From: Microseira sp041929235 | GTDB lineage: Bacteria > Cyanobacteriota > Cyanobacteriia > Cyanobacteriales > Aerosakkonemataceae | Length of the DNA: 64,000 nt | Reading direction: 5' to 3' | NCBI RefSeq assembly: GCF_041929235.1 | Contig: NZ_JBHFNP010000047.1 | Coordinates: forward strand, 3,533-67,532 | Shown here: piece by piece, positions 8,955 to 17,588 of the stretch | How positions within the stretch are numbered: the first letter of the stretch is position 1 | Layout of the letters: every line of letters starts with the position of its first letter | Notes under the pieces: generated by a model | Database searches by the model: none | What the model was told of the DNA's origin: nothing | What the model saw: the letters and a program-made list of their open reading frames with translations, nothing else | Made by a program: the position numbers and the translations under genes

Positions 8955-9872
8955 TTAGTTTGCCCTAGCAACTATCGTGCGGTGGCGAGGACTGTTGGGG
9001 GTAATGGTAGGCGGATTAAAACCAGCTTCTACTATTGCCTGTTCGATATCTAATGTGAAATATTCGTCCAGATATGGCTCGGTACTTTTGAGCAAGGTGA
9101 GGATGTAAGGTGGCATTGTAGCAAAAGCTTGCGACTTGGGATTCATATCCATAATTCCCAAATAGCCATTTGGACGCAGCAGACGCCTCGCCTCGCGAAA
9201 AATTTGCCCTGTTGCTGACTGGGGTAGTTCGTGGCAGACCAAAAAGATGGAAACCAAGTCAAACGAAGCGGATGGCAATCCAGTCGCTTCGGCGGCGGCA
9301 TGAACCCAGTTGATCGATGCTTGACGCTGCTGGGAACTGTAATCGGCAACTGCGAGAAAATACGGAGACAAATCAACTCCCGTTATCCTCGCTTGGGGAT
9401 AGGCATCTTGCAGTGCAAAGGTACTCATCCCGACGCTGCAACCTAGATCTACAATATCTTCAGGTGCTTCTACGATTTGCGCTTTCAGGATATCGCGGTA
9501 AGTTTGGCGGAGTCTGGTGTCTCCTTGGGCACCCGCGTTAGGCCAAATTCCGGCGTGGACGGCGTAAGCGGCAACTTCGACTTCAAAAGCCGCTTGCCAG
9601 CTGAGATTGCCATTATCGTAGGCGTGAAATGACCGCAGGTAATAATCTGGGTAAGTTAGCTGGGGATTTGTTACCCGTTTCAAATCTGGTTCCCAGTCGC
9701 GCGATCGCAACTCCTGCACCGTCTGACGCCAAGGCACGCCAATTTTTTCTGCCCGCTGAATCATCATGTTGCGCGCTTTTTGCTTGGCAAAGTCGGCTAA
9801 TGGTTTGATAGCTAGGATGCCGTTGATTAAACGGGAAACAAATCCCGGTTCTGTGTTTACAACAGTCGTCAT
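8955..9872 (-). CDS. Class I SAM-dependent methyltransferase
   Basis: 305 residues. The Rossmann-type methyltransferase core lies at about residues 135-260: motif I is VDLGCSVGMSTF, the acidic end of strand 2 is GVDLSPYF, and motif IV is SFDLVSIFLVCHELP, followed by RRLLRPNGYLGIMD. The substrate cannot be read from sequence. Residues 1-130 form a helical N-terminal extension with several Trp and Tyr residues that may form the substrate pocket. The ATG at 9872 is followed directly by a hydrophobic helix (FVSRLINGILAI), which could associate with membrane. No operon partner: the upstream aminopeptidase gene is divergent and the downstream side is repeats. Confidence 0.85.
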   Translation of the reverse strand: MTTVVNTEPGFVSRLINGILAIKPLADFAKQKARNMMIQRAEKIGVPWRQTVQELRSRDWEPDLKRVTNPQLTYPDYYLRSFHAYDNGNLSWQAAFEVEVAAYAVHAGIWPNAGAQGDTRLRQTYRDILKAQIVEAPEDIVDLGCSVGMSTFALQDAYPQARITGVDLSPYFLAVADYSSQQRQASINWVHAAAEATGLPSASFDLVSIFLVCHELPQSATGQIFREARRLLRPNGYLGIMDMNPKSQAFATMPPYILTLLKSTEPYLDEYFTLDIEQAIVEAGFNPPTITPNSPRHRTIVARAN

Positions 9873-10059
9873 AGATTAATTCACTCAATGGCGATAAAGT
9901 CAAGCGGTAATTTAAGGAATTTTCACGGGTTTCGAGGCTGATGTGATCGGCATCACATCTGGCAAATGTCCTAGATTGCACAAGGGAACGCAGAAAATTT
10001 GTAAAAATAAGATTTTACCATCTGCTTTTATCCGCAAAATTACTTAGGATTATCAGCCA

Positions 10060-12684
10060 ATGTTACAGTCTGAGTTTGATGGTGGTAACAACAAACACAG
10101 AGCGTTTCCGTTACCAGGTTCTCGCCCCCACTACAGTCCGGATCGTCCGGGGCAGGTAGAGCATATCTTCCTGGATTTAGTGCTGGATATCCCTAAAAAA
10201 ACCTATCACGGCACTTGCACGATTCGATTAGTGCCGGTGCGTAGCGGCATCTCGAATCTGACGCTGGATGCAGTTAGCCTGGATATCCAATCGGTACAGG
10301 TGGATGGGACATCCGTTGGGTTTGACTACGATGGGGAACAGGTGCAGATTCAGTTGCAGAAATCTACAGAGGTTGGGAAAAAAATTGAGATAGCGATCGC
10401 CTACTCCAACCAAAACCCCCAACGCGGCATCTATTTTATTAGTCCCGAAACCCACTACCCCAACAAACCCATCCAAGTCTGGACTCAGGGCGAAGATGAA
10501 GATTCTCGCTATTGGTTCCCCTGCTTTGACTATCCAGGACAACTAGCAACAAGTGAAATTCGCGTCCAAGTTGCCAAACCGTTTGTCGCTATCTCCAACG
10601 GCGAATTACTTTACGCCAAAGATGCGGGCGACGATACCATCTACCACTGGAAGCAACAGCAAGTCCATCCCACCTATTTAATGACCCTCGCAGTGGGCGA
10701 CTTTGCCGAAATTCAAGATACTTGGCAGGATGTCGGGCAAGATGCCCAACCCAGAAGAATAGTGCCTGTCACCTACTATGTCGAAAAAGGCAGAGAAGAA
10801 GACGCGCGACGAAGCATGGGCAAGACGCCCCGCATGATCGAGTTTTTCAGCCAAAAATACTGCTTTCCTTATCCCTTCCCCAAATACGCCCAAGTTTGCG
10901 TCGATGATTTTATTTTTGGCGGAATGGAGAACACCTCCACGACGCTGCTGACCGACCGATGTCTACTCGATCAGCGGGCGGCGTTGGATAATCGGATTAC
11001 GGAAAACTTGGTTGCTCACGAACTCGCCCACCAATGGTTTGGCGATTTAGTTGTAATTAAACACTGGTCCCATGCCTGGATTAAAGAAGGTATGGCTTCC
11101 TACTCGGAAGTCATGTGGACAGAACAAGAATATGGTGCAGATGACGCCGCCTATTACCGATTGCTGGAAGCTAGAAGTTACTTTAGCGAAGACTCCTCCC
11201 GCTACCGCCGTCCCCTCGTCACCCACATCTATCGGGAACCGATCGAATTATACGACCGACACCTTTATGAAAAAGGTGCTTGCGTCTATCACATGATGCG
11301 CGCCGAGTTGGGCGAGGAATTATTTTGGCGGGCAATTCATACCTTTGTCCAAGATAATGCCCACAAAACTGTTGAAACTGTTGACCTGCTGCGGGCAATA
11401 GAAAAAGCCACGGGGCGCAATCTTTTATTCTTGTTTGACCAGTACGTTTATCGCGGCGGTCATCCGGAGTACAAGGTTGCCTATTCCTGGGACGCCGATA
11501 GCAAGCTGGCGAAGGTTACAGTCACCCAATCTCAAGAAGAAGATTTATTCGACCTGAAACTCCCCATCGCTTTCGGTTATACCCAAAAGTCAGGAGCAGA
11601 GGCGAGTTTAGATCAACTACCTCCCACTTTGAAGACTTTTACTGTCAGAGTACACGAACGGGAACAAAGCTTTTACTTCCCGTTGTCCGAAAAACCCCAG
11701 TTTGTCAGTTTTGATGTGGGGAATCATTACCTCAAGACCGTAACTTTGGAATACCCGCTACCGGAACTCAAAGCGCAACTGCAATTCGACCCCGACCCCC
11801 TGTCGCGCATTTACGCGGCGGAGGCGTTAGCGAAGAAAGGGGGAATCATTGCAGTCAAGGCGCTTGCCGATGCCTTACAAAACGAACCCTTCTGGGGAGT
11901 AAGGGTAGAAGTGGCGAAACAACTTGCTGAAGTTAAACTCGACTTTGCAGGCAGCGCTTTGCTAGTAGGGTTAAACGATGAAAGTGCTTATGTCCGCCGC
12001 GCCGTCGCCGAAGCATTGGGCGATATCAAAACCCCCGAAAGCTACGATGCGCTGAAACAGTTAGTGGAAAAAGGCGACCCCAGTTACTACGTCGAGGCGG
12101 CGGGTGTCCGTTCCTTGGGCGGACTGGTGACATCGGCGACGCTTAAAACTAGGGAAGAAGACGTTATCGATCTGCTGACCGATGTGCTTAAACAAAGGGC
12201 GGGATGGAATGAGGTGGTGCGAATTGGCGCCATCGCTGGTCTAAGTCAGATAAAAACATCACCCGTAGCGCTCAACTTAGTTGTGCAAACTACCTCCCCA
12301 GGTATCCCGCAAGCTTTGCGCTTAGCTGCTATTCGCGCTTTAGGCACAATTTCTACTGGTCAAACACCCAACAATGTCGAGTTAATTTTGCAACAATTGC
12401 AAGATTTATCTAAGGAAAGTTTCTTCTTAACTCAAGTCGCCGTCGTTGTAGCTTTGGGACAAATGGAGACACCGAAAGCGATTCCCATTTTACGTTCCTT
12501 AGCCGATCAAACAAAGGATGGTAGAGTCCGCCGCATCGCTGAGGAAGCAATTCCCAAGGTACAGCAAAATTCCGGTTCAGATCAAGCTGTCAAGCAGCTG
12601 CGAGAAGAATTCGACCAACTGAAAAAGGAAAATCAGGAGTTGAAGAGTCGCCTGGAAAATCTAGAAGCTAAGTCGAAACAATAA
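10060..12684 (+). CDS. M1-family zinc aminopeptidase with C-terminal HEAT repeats
   Basis: 874 residues. An N-terminal beta domain (about 15-200) precedes the gluzincin catalytic domain, which has the substrate-binding FGGMENTST loop, the zinc site H320-E-L-A-H324 and the third ligand E343 in WIKEGMAS. After about residue 560 come several HEAT-type helical repeats (for example YVRRAVAEALGDI and RIYAAEALAKKGG), then a charged coiled-coil tail (RLENLEAK) at the very end. M1 enzymes remove N-terminal residues from peptides; the HEAT repeats replace the usual ERAP1-type C-terminal domain. The absence of a signal peptide suggests a cytoplasmic place. The ATG at 10060 is the first start in frame. 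A strong inverted repeat follows the stop. Confidence 0.92.
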   Translation: MLQSEFDGGNNKHRAFPLPGSRPHYSPDRPGQVEHIFLDLVLDIPKKTYHGTCTIRLVPVRSGISNLTLDAVSLDIQSVQVDGTSVGFDYDGEQVQIQLQKSTEVGKKIEIAIAYSNQNPQRGIYFISPETHYPNKPIQVWTQGEDEDSRYWFPCFDYPGQLATSEIRVQVAKPFVAISNGELLYAKDAGDDTIYHWKQQQVHPTYLMTLAVGDFAEIQDTWQDVGQDAQPRRIVPVTYYVEKGREEDARRSMGKTPRMIEFFSQKYCFPYPFPKYAQVCVDDFIFGGMENTSTTLLTDRCLLDQRAALDNRITENLVAHELAHQWFGDLVVIKHWSHAWIKEGMASYSEVMWTEQEYGADDAAYYRLLEARSYFSEDSSRYRRPLVTHIYREPIELYDRHLYEKGACVYHMMRAELGEELFWRAIHTFVQDNAHKTVETVDLLRAIEKATGRNLLFLFDQYVYRGGHPEYKVAYSWDADSKLAKVTVTQSQEEDLFDLKLPIAFGYTQKSGAEASLDQLPPTLKTFTVRVHEREQSFYFPLSEKPQFVSFDVGNHYLKTVTLEYPLPELKAQLQFDPDPLSRIYAAEALAKKGGIIAVKALADALQNEPFWGVRVEVAKQLAEVKLDFAGSALLVGLNDESAYVRRAVAEALGDIKTPESYDALKQLVEKGDPSYYVEAAGVRSLGGLVTSATLKTREEDVIDLLTDVLKQRAGWNEVVRIGAIAGLSQIKTSPVALNLVVQTTSPGIPQALRLAAIRALGTISTGQTPNNVELILQQLQDLSKESFFLTQVAVVVALGQMETPKAIPILRSLADQTKDGRVRRIAEEAIPKVQQNSGSDQAVKQLREEFDQLKKENQELKSRLENLEAKSKQ

Positions 12685-12687
12685 CAC

Positions 12688-12768
12688 CAATCGGGCAAAC
12701 CTGTACTCGCTACTTCTAGCCTTAGCGATCGCTTAACTGTCCCGCTACAACCCAGGTTTTCCCGATTG
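12688..12768 (+). terminator. Inverted repeat after the M1 aminopeptidase gene
   Basis: CAATCGGGCAAACCTG (12688-12703) pairs at 15 of 16 positions with CAGGTTTTCCCGATTG (12753-12768). The long loop contains a HIP1 site. It lies 3 bases after the stop codon, consistent with a terminator, but there is no clear T run. Confidence 0.5.
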
Positions 12769-13073
12769 TACTCCCTGGCAATTTAACCGATAAAATAATC
12801 AGTATAACCAAACGCGATCGCAATCTCGACGCGCCTCTGATAAATTTTTTTAACTGAGTTTTATTAAAATTTTAATATTTGTTTGTAGTTATATATACTA
12901 TAATTAAGAAAAAGATAAGAAATAAATGCTCCAAGCGGTTAAAATCCACGCTCGGATAGCTGCTAAGGGTTAACATGGGCATTTTTTGTAAAGAATCAGC
13001 AACAATTATTTTGCTGAAACGAGATAAAAAGTCGCTGTAGACAATTACATAGATAGAGAGGCAGATACGAGGC
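12769..13073 (+). promoter_or_regulatory. AT-rich leader upstream of the ABC1/UbiB gene
   Basis: The gap of about 390 bases before the UbiB gene (12685-13073) has the inverted repeat above in its first part, then a very AT-rich stretch (about 12840-12930) with TATATATACTATAAT-type sequence that would suit a promoter. No gene is visible. A GAGG lies 20 bases before the GTG start at 13074. Confidence 0.4.
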
Positions 13074-14744
13074 GTGAGTCAGCAACCTATTGCACAGTCT
13101 TTGCGTTACGATCCGATAGAGATCGCGCAGTACTACAAATACCGTCCCTGGCGAGCCATCTGGCGGGCAATAACGATAGTATGGTTATTTGCCTGGTTTG
13201 TAATTGGACTCAAGTGGGACTATTGGCGTCAGCGAGAGGAAGAAAATAAGTTAAAACGCGCCGCCCAGTTGCGGGAAATGCTCACCCACCTGGGGCCAAC
13301 ATTTATTAAAGTAGGACAAGCGCTATCGACGCGCCCGGACTTGGTGCGGAAAGACTTTCTGGAAGAGTTGGTGAAGCTACAAGACCAACTACCGCCGTTT
13401 GATAATGCGATCGCTTTTGCCAGAATAGAGCAAGAATTGGGTCGTCCCATCGGGCAAATGTACGGCGAAATTTCCCCAAATCCCGTCGCCGCCGCCAGTT
13501 TGGGACAAGTATATCGGGCGCGGTTGAAAACCGGCGAAGAAGTAGCCGTCAAAGTCCAAAGACCCAACTTACGCCCCATTATTACCTTAGACCTTTACCT
13601 GATGCGGTGGGCAGCGAGTTGGTTAGCGCCGTGGCTGCCCCTGAATCTGGGTCACGACCTGACCCTGATTGTAGATGAATTCGGGACAAAGTTATTTGAA
13701 GAAATAGATTACCTCAACGAAGGACGAAACGCCGAAAAATTCGCCAGCAACTTCCAAAACGACCCCCGCGTCAAAGTTCCGGCGATATATTGGCGCTATT
13801 GTTCCAGCCGCGTCCTCACCCTAGAATGGATTAACGGCTTCAAACTCACCGATACACCAGCAGTTAAAGCGGCAGGACTCGACACCGACACCCTAATCGA
13901 AATTGGCGTGACATCGGGACTGCAACAATTATTAGAATACGGCTTTTTCCACGCCGATCCGCATCCGGGGAATTTATTCGCCATGCCCGATGGTCGGATG
14001 GCATACATCGACTTCGGTATGATGGATCAGCTGGAACAAAGTACCAAAGAAACCCTAGTCGATGCGGTTGTCCATTTAATTAATAAAGACTACGACGACC
14101 TCGCCGCAGATTTTGTCAATTTAGGCTTTCTGACGCCGGAAACCGATATCAAACCGATTGTACCCGCCTTAGAAGCCGTTTTGGGAGACGCGATCGGTCA
14201 AAACGTCGGGGACTTTAACTTTAAGACGATAACCGATAAGTTTTCGGAACTGATGTACGACTATCCGTTCCGCGTCCCCGCCAAGTTTGCCTTAATTATA
14301 CGTTCCCTCGTGACCCAGGAAGGGTTGGCGCTGTCGCTCAATCCTCAGTTTAAGATAGTCGAAGTCGCCTATCCTTACGTCGCGAAACGCTTGTTAACTG
14401 GGGAAACGCCTCAATTGCGGCGACGGTTGATCGAAGTGCTGTTTAAAGATGGTAAATTCAAGTGGCAGCGATTGGAAAATATGATTGCGATCGCGCGTAC
14501 CGACAACAACTTCGACCTCCTACCCACCGCCCAACTCGGATTGCAGTATCTTTTGTCTGAAGAAGGTAGTTTTCTGCGACGCCAGTTGCTGTTAGCGTTA
14601 ACAGAAGATGACCGACTCCACACCGCAGAAGTTCGCCGTCTTTGGGATTTAGTGAAAGATGACCTCAAACCAGCACAACTGTTTAACGTTGCTTTAAGCG
14701 TCGTAGCAGGTAACATCCTAGACGAAAGGGCAGCACTTTTTTAG
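13074..14744 (+). CDS. ABC1/UbiB-family atypical protein kinase
   Basis: 556 residues starting at GTG 13074 (MSQQPIAQS). Near residues 36-56 is one hydrophobic segment. The family signature KxGQ appears as FIKVGQALSTRPD, the alanine-rich nucleotide loop as AAASLGQVYRA, then the catalytic lysine in EVAVKVQRP, the HADPHPGNLF catalytic loop and the YIDFGMM metal-binding motif. Family members act in ubiquinone or plastoquinone/tocopherol lipid metabolism in membranes; cyanobacteria carry several paralogs, so the exact role cannot be assigned. The C-terminal 170 residues are helical. The gene appears to be monocistronic. Confidence 0.93.
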   Translation: MSQQPIAQSLRYDPIEIAQYYKYRPWRAIWRAITIVWLFAWFVIGLKWDYWRQREEENKLKRAAQLREMLTHLGPTFIKVGQALSTRPDLVRKDFLEELVKLQDQLPPFDNAIAFARIEQELGRPIGQMYGEISPNPVAAASLGQVYRARLKTGEEVAVKVQRPNLRPIITLDLYLMRWAASWLAPWLPLNLGHDLTLIVDEFGTKLFEEIDYLNEGRNAEKFASNFQNDPRVKVPAIYWRYCSSRVLTLEWINGFKLTDTPAVKAAGLDTDTLIEIGVTSGLQQLLEYGFFHADPHPGNLFAMPDGRMAYIDFGMMDQLEQSTKETLVDAVVHLINKDYDDLAADFVNLGFLTPETDIKPIVPALEAVLGDAIGQNVGDFNFKTITDKFSELMYDYPFRVPAKFALIIRSLVTQEGLALSLNPQFKIVEVAYPYVAKRLLTGETPQLRRRLIEVLFKDGKFKWQRLENMIAIARTDNNFDLLPTAQLGLQYLLSEEGSFLRRQLLLALTEDDRLHTAEVRRLWDLVKDDLKPAQLFNVALSVVAGNILDERAALF

Positions 14745-15105
14745 CCGCATTCGCAGCAGCGTTTCAAACCCTGAATCAAGCGGGTAAGCGATCGCTGTGG
14801 GAGCGGATTTTACCAATCATACCAAATCCGCTGCCATCACCCCCTCATATCATGTCCGGTTCTTCACCTATATTTTGGCCTCCTCCCTCACCCGGTGACA
14901 CGGTGAAACGGTGACGGGTCGAGATTTTGATTAAGGGTAATTAGGCGGACATCATATCACCCCCCACCCTTAAGGGTGGGGCTACACAAACAAAGTCCTA
15001 GCAGAGAGGGGCTATAAATAATAATTAGCAATTAGCAATTAGCAATTAGCAATTACCCCATCCTGGTAATATTGAACATCAGGCTGTCAATCCTAAGGAG
15101 TTTTT
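14745..15105. other. Intergenic region without gene, holding a MITE-like element and heptamer repeats
   Basis: Besides the element at 14846-14959, positions 15023-15057 carry four CAATTAG heptamers in tandem. A CACCCTTAAGGGTGGGG palindrome lies at about 14964-14981. AAGGAG at about 15094-15099 is the ribosome-binding site of the next gene. Confidence 0.6.
14846..14959. mobile_element. MITE-like element with ATATCATGTCCG / CGGACATCATAT ends
   Basis: The ends ATATCATGTCCG (about 14847-14858) and CGGACATCATAT (14947-14958) are inverted repeats with one mismatch. The interior carries tandem GGTGACACGGTGAAACGG-type units. Related copies lie at 50859-50939 (left end missing) and 54548-54650. No open reading frame is inside, so it would be non-autonomous. 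Confidence 0.65.
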
Positions 15106-15477
15106 GTGTATTTCTATTCCAACCCGCCCTATTTTTGGCTATTAGCTGGGTTACTGATAGGGGCGACATCTGGTGCCGCCTTCGAGGCGACTCTCAAACA
15201 ACTTGTCCGGGAATGGTCTAAAACTCGATCTACGCGCGCGATCGCTTATTTACAAGGAATGCCTTTACAGCTACCTTTCTGTGGTATTTGTGTCGGCATT
15301 TGTGTTTTTCTAGGTTCTGGTCTGGAAATTTTTGGTTTTCCTGCTGCGCTTTCCTATCTAATTTCTGTGCCGCTTACGGTATTTATTGGTTGGTTAGTTT
15401 GGTCGCAACTTGGTAATCTGTTGATGCAACTGGAACGCGGCGGTTCTAAAGCATTAGATTTGGATTCATTCGGTTAA
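15106..15477 (+). CDS. Small polytopic membrane protein of unknown function
   Basis: 123 residues beginning at GTG 15106, with AAGGAG about 7 bases upstream. Three hydrophobic stretches are visible: residues about 8-25 (YFWLLAGLLIGATSGAAF), 55-78 (rich in Gly/Cys/Val) and 82-102 (LISVPLTVFIGWLVW). The second stretch has the spaced cysteine pattern CGICVGICV. The C-terminus is acidic. I do not recognise a family function; it looks like a conserved cyanobacterial hypothetical. Hairpin 15484-15510 follows. Confidence 0.7.
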   Translation: MYFYSNPPYFWLLAGLLIGATSGAAFEATLKQLVREWSKTRSTRAIAYLQGMPLQLPFCGICVGICVFLGSGLEIFGFPAALSYLISVPLTVFIGWLVWSQLGNLLMQLERGGSKALDLDSFG

Positions 15478-15483
15478 TATTTG

Positions 15484-15510
15484 TTAGAGAGGGCTGAAGT
15501 CCTCTCTAGC
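15484..15510 (+). terminator. Hairpin after the small membrane protein gene
   Basis: AGAGAGG (15486-15492) pairs with CCTCTCT (15501-15507) around GCTGAAGT. It lies 7 bases after the stop. The GGCTGAAGTCC core is shared with the repeat at 5905, so it may be a repeat serving as terminator. Confidence 0.45.
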
Positions 15511-15599
15511 AAACCGAAGAATAGCTATTGAACCGCAGAGGACGCAGAGAACGCGGAGGAAAGAGGGAAGAAGAGAAGAGATTGGTAATTTGTGTTGTA

Positions 15600-15657
15600 G
15601 GGGCGGGTTTTACTAACTATTTAGTGGAATCGCGAAATATGTCGTTAAACCCGCCCC
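15600..15657. terminator. Inverted repeat closing the glycan cluster
   Basis: GGGGCGGGTTT (15600-15610) is exactly complementary to AAACCCGCCCC (15647-15657). It lies just past the stop codon of the last minus-strand gene of the glycan cluster, so it is a candidate terminator for the whole operon. Confidence 0.55.
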
Positions 15658-15671
15658 GGTTACAATGGCTA

Positions 15672-16577
15672 TTAGCCATTGACTTTATCAATAATTCGTT
15701 GCCAAATGCTTTTACGAGTTTTAGTTTGAGGTGCTTGGGGCGGTTTTTCGGAGTTGAGATAGCGGTAATGTTCCCAAATATCCCAGTAAGGACAACCGGG
15801 TTCGATGCGAATTCCTGCCCAGTGCAAGTATTGTAATGGTTGGTTGACTTTGGGGTCAATCAGTCGGTAGCCATCGTATTTGAAATGCTTGCTTCCCGCC
15901 CAACTTCCAGGTCCTTTACCGGGTCGGCGGACGATGTTAAATCGGCGCTTGATTCGCTTCAAGATCATGTAGTTAATAATCGGTTGATCTGAAGTTTTTT
16001 GCGAAAAATCAAAATATTCGGGATGGGCGGCACATTCGGTAAAGGTTTCGTAGAGGTCGTTTTCTGATAAAAAGTTCTTTTTAGAAGCCCAGAAACCGCC
16101 GTTAAACATATCTTTTAATTCGGTTTCTGTAAACACGTTTTCTTCTAATACTTTAGGGCTGAAGACATTTTTAATGCCACCAGCATGTTGATAGTCGCAG
16201 CAAAGGAAGTCGTAATCTGAAAAATAATTGAGGTTGTCAACGATTTTTTCAAAGACGACGATATCGGTGTCGATGTACAAAAACTCATCAAAGGGGCCAA
16301 ACCAACAAGCTTGCTTGCGAAATTGATTCGGTCTGGCGAAGAATTGTTCGCCAAATGTTTGCTGTAGTTTCTTTGAGAGACGGTCGATAAATTCTAAATC
16401 TTCGTAAACTTGAACGCCGTATTTTTCGTTTAACAAACTGGCGATTTGTTGGTAATTATCGTCATAGGGAATCATGACGATGGGGGTTTCGGTATCGTAG
16501 GCGCGAATGCTATTTAGTAGAGCGATCGCTTGTTCTGTAACTTTATCATTTGCTGTAATATAAATGCCGCGCTTCAT
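15672..16577 (-). CDS. GT-A-like glycosyltransferase of the Npun_R2821/Npun_R2823 type
   Basis: 301 residues. It starts GIYITANDKVTEQAIALLNSI, as GT8-like enzymes do, and has a DxD-type metal-binding motif in FLYIDTDIVVF near residue 104, FNGGFWASKK, and a C-terminal HWAGI motif that would complete a metal site. The protein is a distant paralog of the next gene upstream, sharing the opening ITAND/LANDY, the IPYDDN/YPYDDR motif and the ending HYRYL. It is the last gene of the cluster, 10 bases after its upstream neighbour, so almost certainly cotranscribed. Donor and acceptor sugars are unknown. Confidence 0.82.
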   Translation of the reverse strand: MKRGIYITANDKVTEQAIALLNSIRAYDTETPIVMIPYDDNYQQIASLLNEKYGVQVYEDLEFIDRLSKKLQQTFGEQFFARPNQFRKQACWFGPFDEFLYIDTDIVVFEKIVDNLNYFSDYDFLCCDYQHAGGIKNVFSPKVLEENVFTETELKDMFNGGFWASKKNFLSENDLYETFTECAAHPEYFDFSQKTSDQPIINYMILKRIKRRFNIVRRPGKGPGSWAGSKHFKYDGYRLIDPKVNQPLQYLHWAGIRIEPGCPYWDIWEHYRYLNSEKPPQAPQTKTRKSIWQRIIDKVNG

Positions 16578-16587
16578 GCTATAATCC

Positions 16588-17583
16588 TCAAGGATTTATT
16601 CCTAATTTTCGCAATACTTTGGTCGCCAAACTCACGGGGGGGTTATAGGGGCGGGGTTTGGTGGTAAATTTAGGTCTGTTTTCTGGTTCGTGTAAATAGC
16701 GATAGTGCAAGAACAAATCTCGGTAGGGAAAGTCTATATTTTCCCCGGCGCAAACTTGGGCAAATAATTTAGAACTTAGACCGATGTAGTGAATATAAGT
16801 TAATCGGTTCCCTTTATCGTAAAGAATGTATTCTCTTTCCTCAAAATGGGGAGAAGTGACGCAGCACCCTGTTTTTTGATTTGGGGGCAAATGTAATGCC
16901 AAATTATAATTGGAAATTCCCAATCGCATGACCATGTAATTGAGGATTGTTTGATCGGGTGCCATTGAGTATAGTACTTCCGCTTCTCCCTCGCGGAGTT
17001 TGGCTAAAAGCCAATCTCGTCTATCTCGATCGAATATCCCTTTTTTAGATCCGTAAAATCCGGAACAAAATATTTCCGATTCAATGCGTTCTGGAGGGAA
17101 TAATTCCGTTAGTTTGGGCGAAGATAATTCATAAACGTGGCTTGGATCGGTATACTGAAAATCGTAAACCACCCAATCATTGTGATTTAATCGCTCAAAA
17201 ATCGGTGAAACTGGCCCGATTAATAGTGTATCCGCATCCATATAAATAAAGCGGTCAAACGGGCCATCAAACGCACCATAGCGGCGATGAGTGCCAACGC
17301 GGTGGTAGGGTTCGTTAGTTACTTTACTCCATCGCTGGAGTGCGGTGGGGTGGGTATCCCAAACGTTGCGGACGAATTCATCCCATCGCTGAATCGACTC
17401 TTGATCCTGGTATAGTTGGACGTTGGGACGCTTGGCAATTGCGGCGGCAATTTTTTCGGTTCTATCGTCGTAGGGATAAATGCAAACGGGCATGTCTGGC
17501 CCTAAAATAGCCTCAATGCTGTTGAGTAAAGCAATGAGTTGGTCGTAGACGTAATCGTTAGCGAGGGTACAAATTCCATCCAT
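16588..17583 (-). CDS. GT-A-like glycosyltransferase, paralog of the downstream gene
   Basis: 331 residues. GICTLANDYVYDQLIALLNSI opens a GT8-like fold; the DxD motif is in FIYMDADTLLIG and the conserved FCSGFYGSKKG and MAPDQTILNYM segments are clear. The C-terminal IHYIGLS resembles HWAGI in the paralog. I chose ATG 17583; an in-frame TTG at 17592 would overlap the stop codon of the upstream gene (17589) by a few bases. Either way, translation is probably coupled. The two paralogs side by side suggest successive transfers to the same glycan. Confidence 0.82.
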   Translation of the reverse strand: MDGICTLANDYVYDQLIALLNSIEAILGPDMPVCIYPYDDRTEKIAAAIAKRPNVQLYQDQESIQRWDEFVRNVWDTHPTALQRWSKVTNEPYHRVGTHRRYGAFDGPFDRFIYMDADTLLIGPVSPIFERLNHNDWVVYDFQYTDPSHVYELSSPKLTELFPPERIESEIFCSGFYGSKKGIFDRDRRDWLLAKLREGEAEVLYSMAPDQTILNYMVMRLGISNYNLALHLPPNQKTGCCVTSPHFEEREYILYDKGNRLTYIHYIGLSSKLFAQVCAGENIDFPYRDLFLHYRYLHEPENRPKFTTKPRPYNPPVSLATKVLRKLGINP

Positions 17584-17588
17584 GTTTA

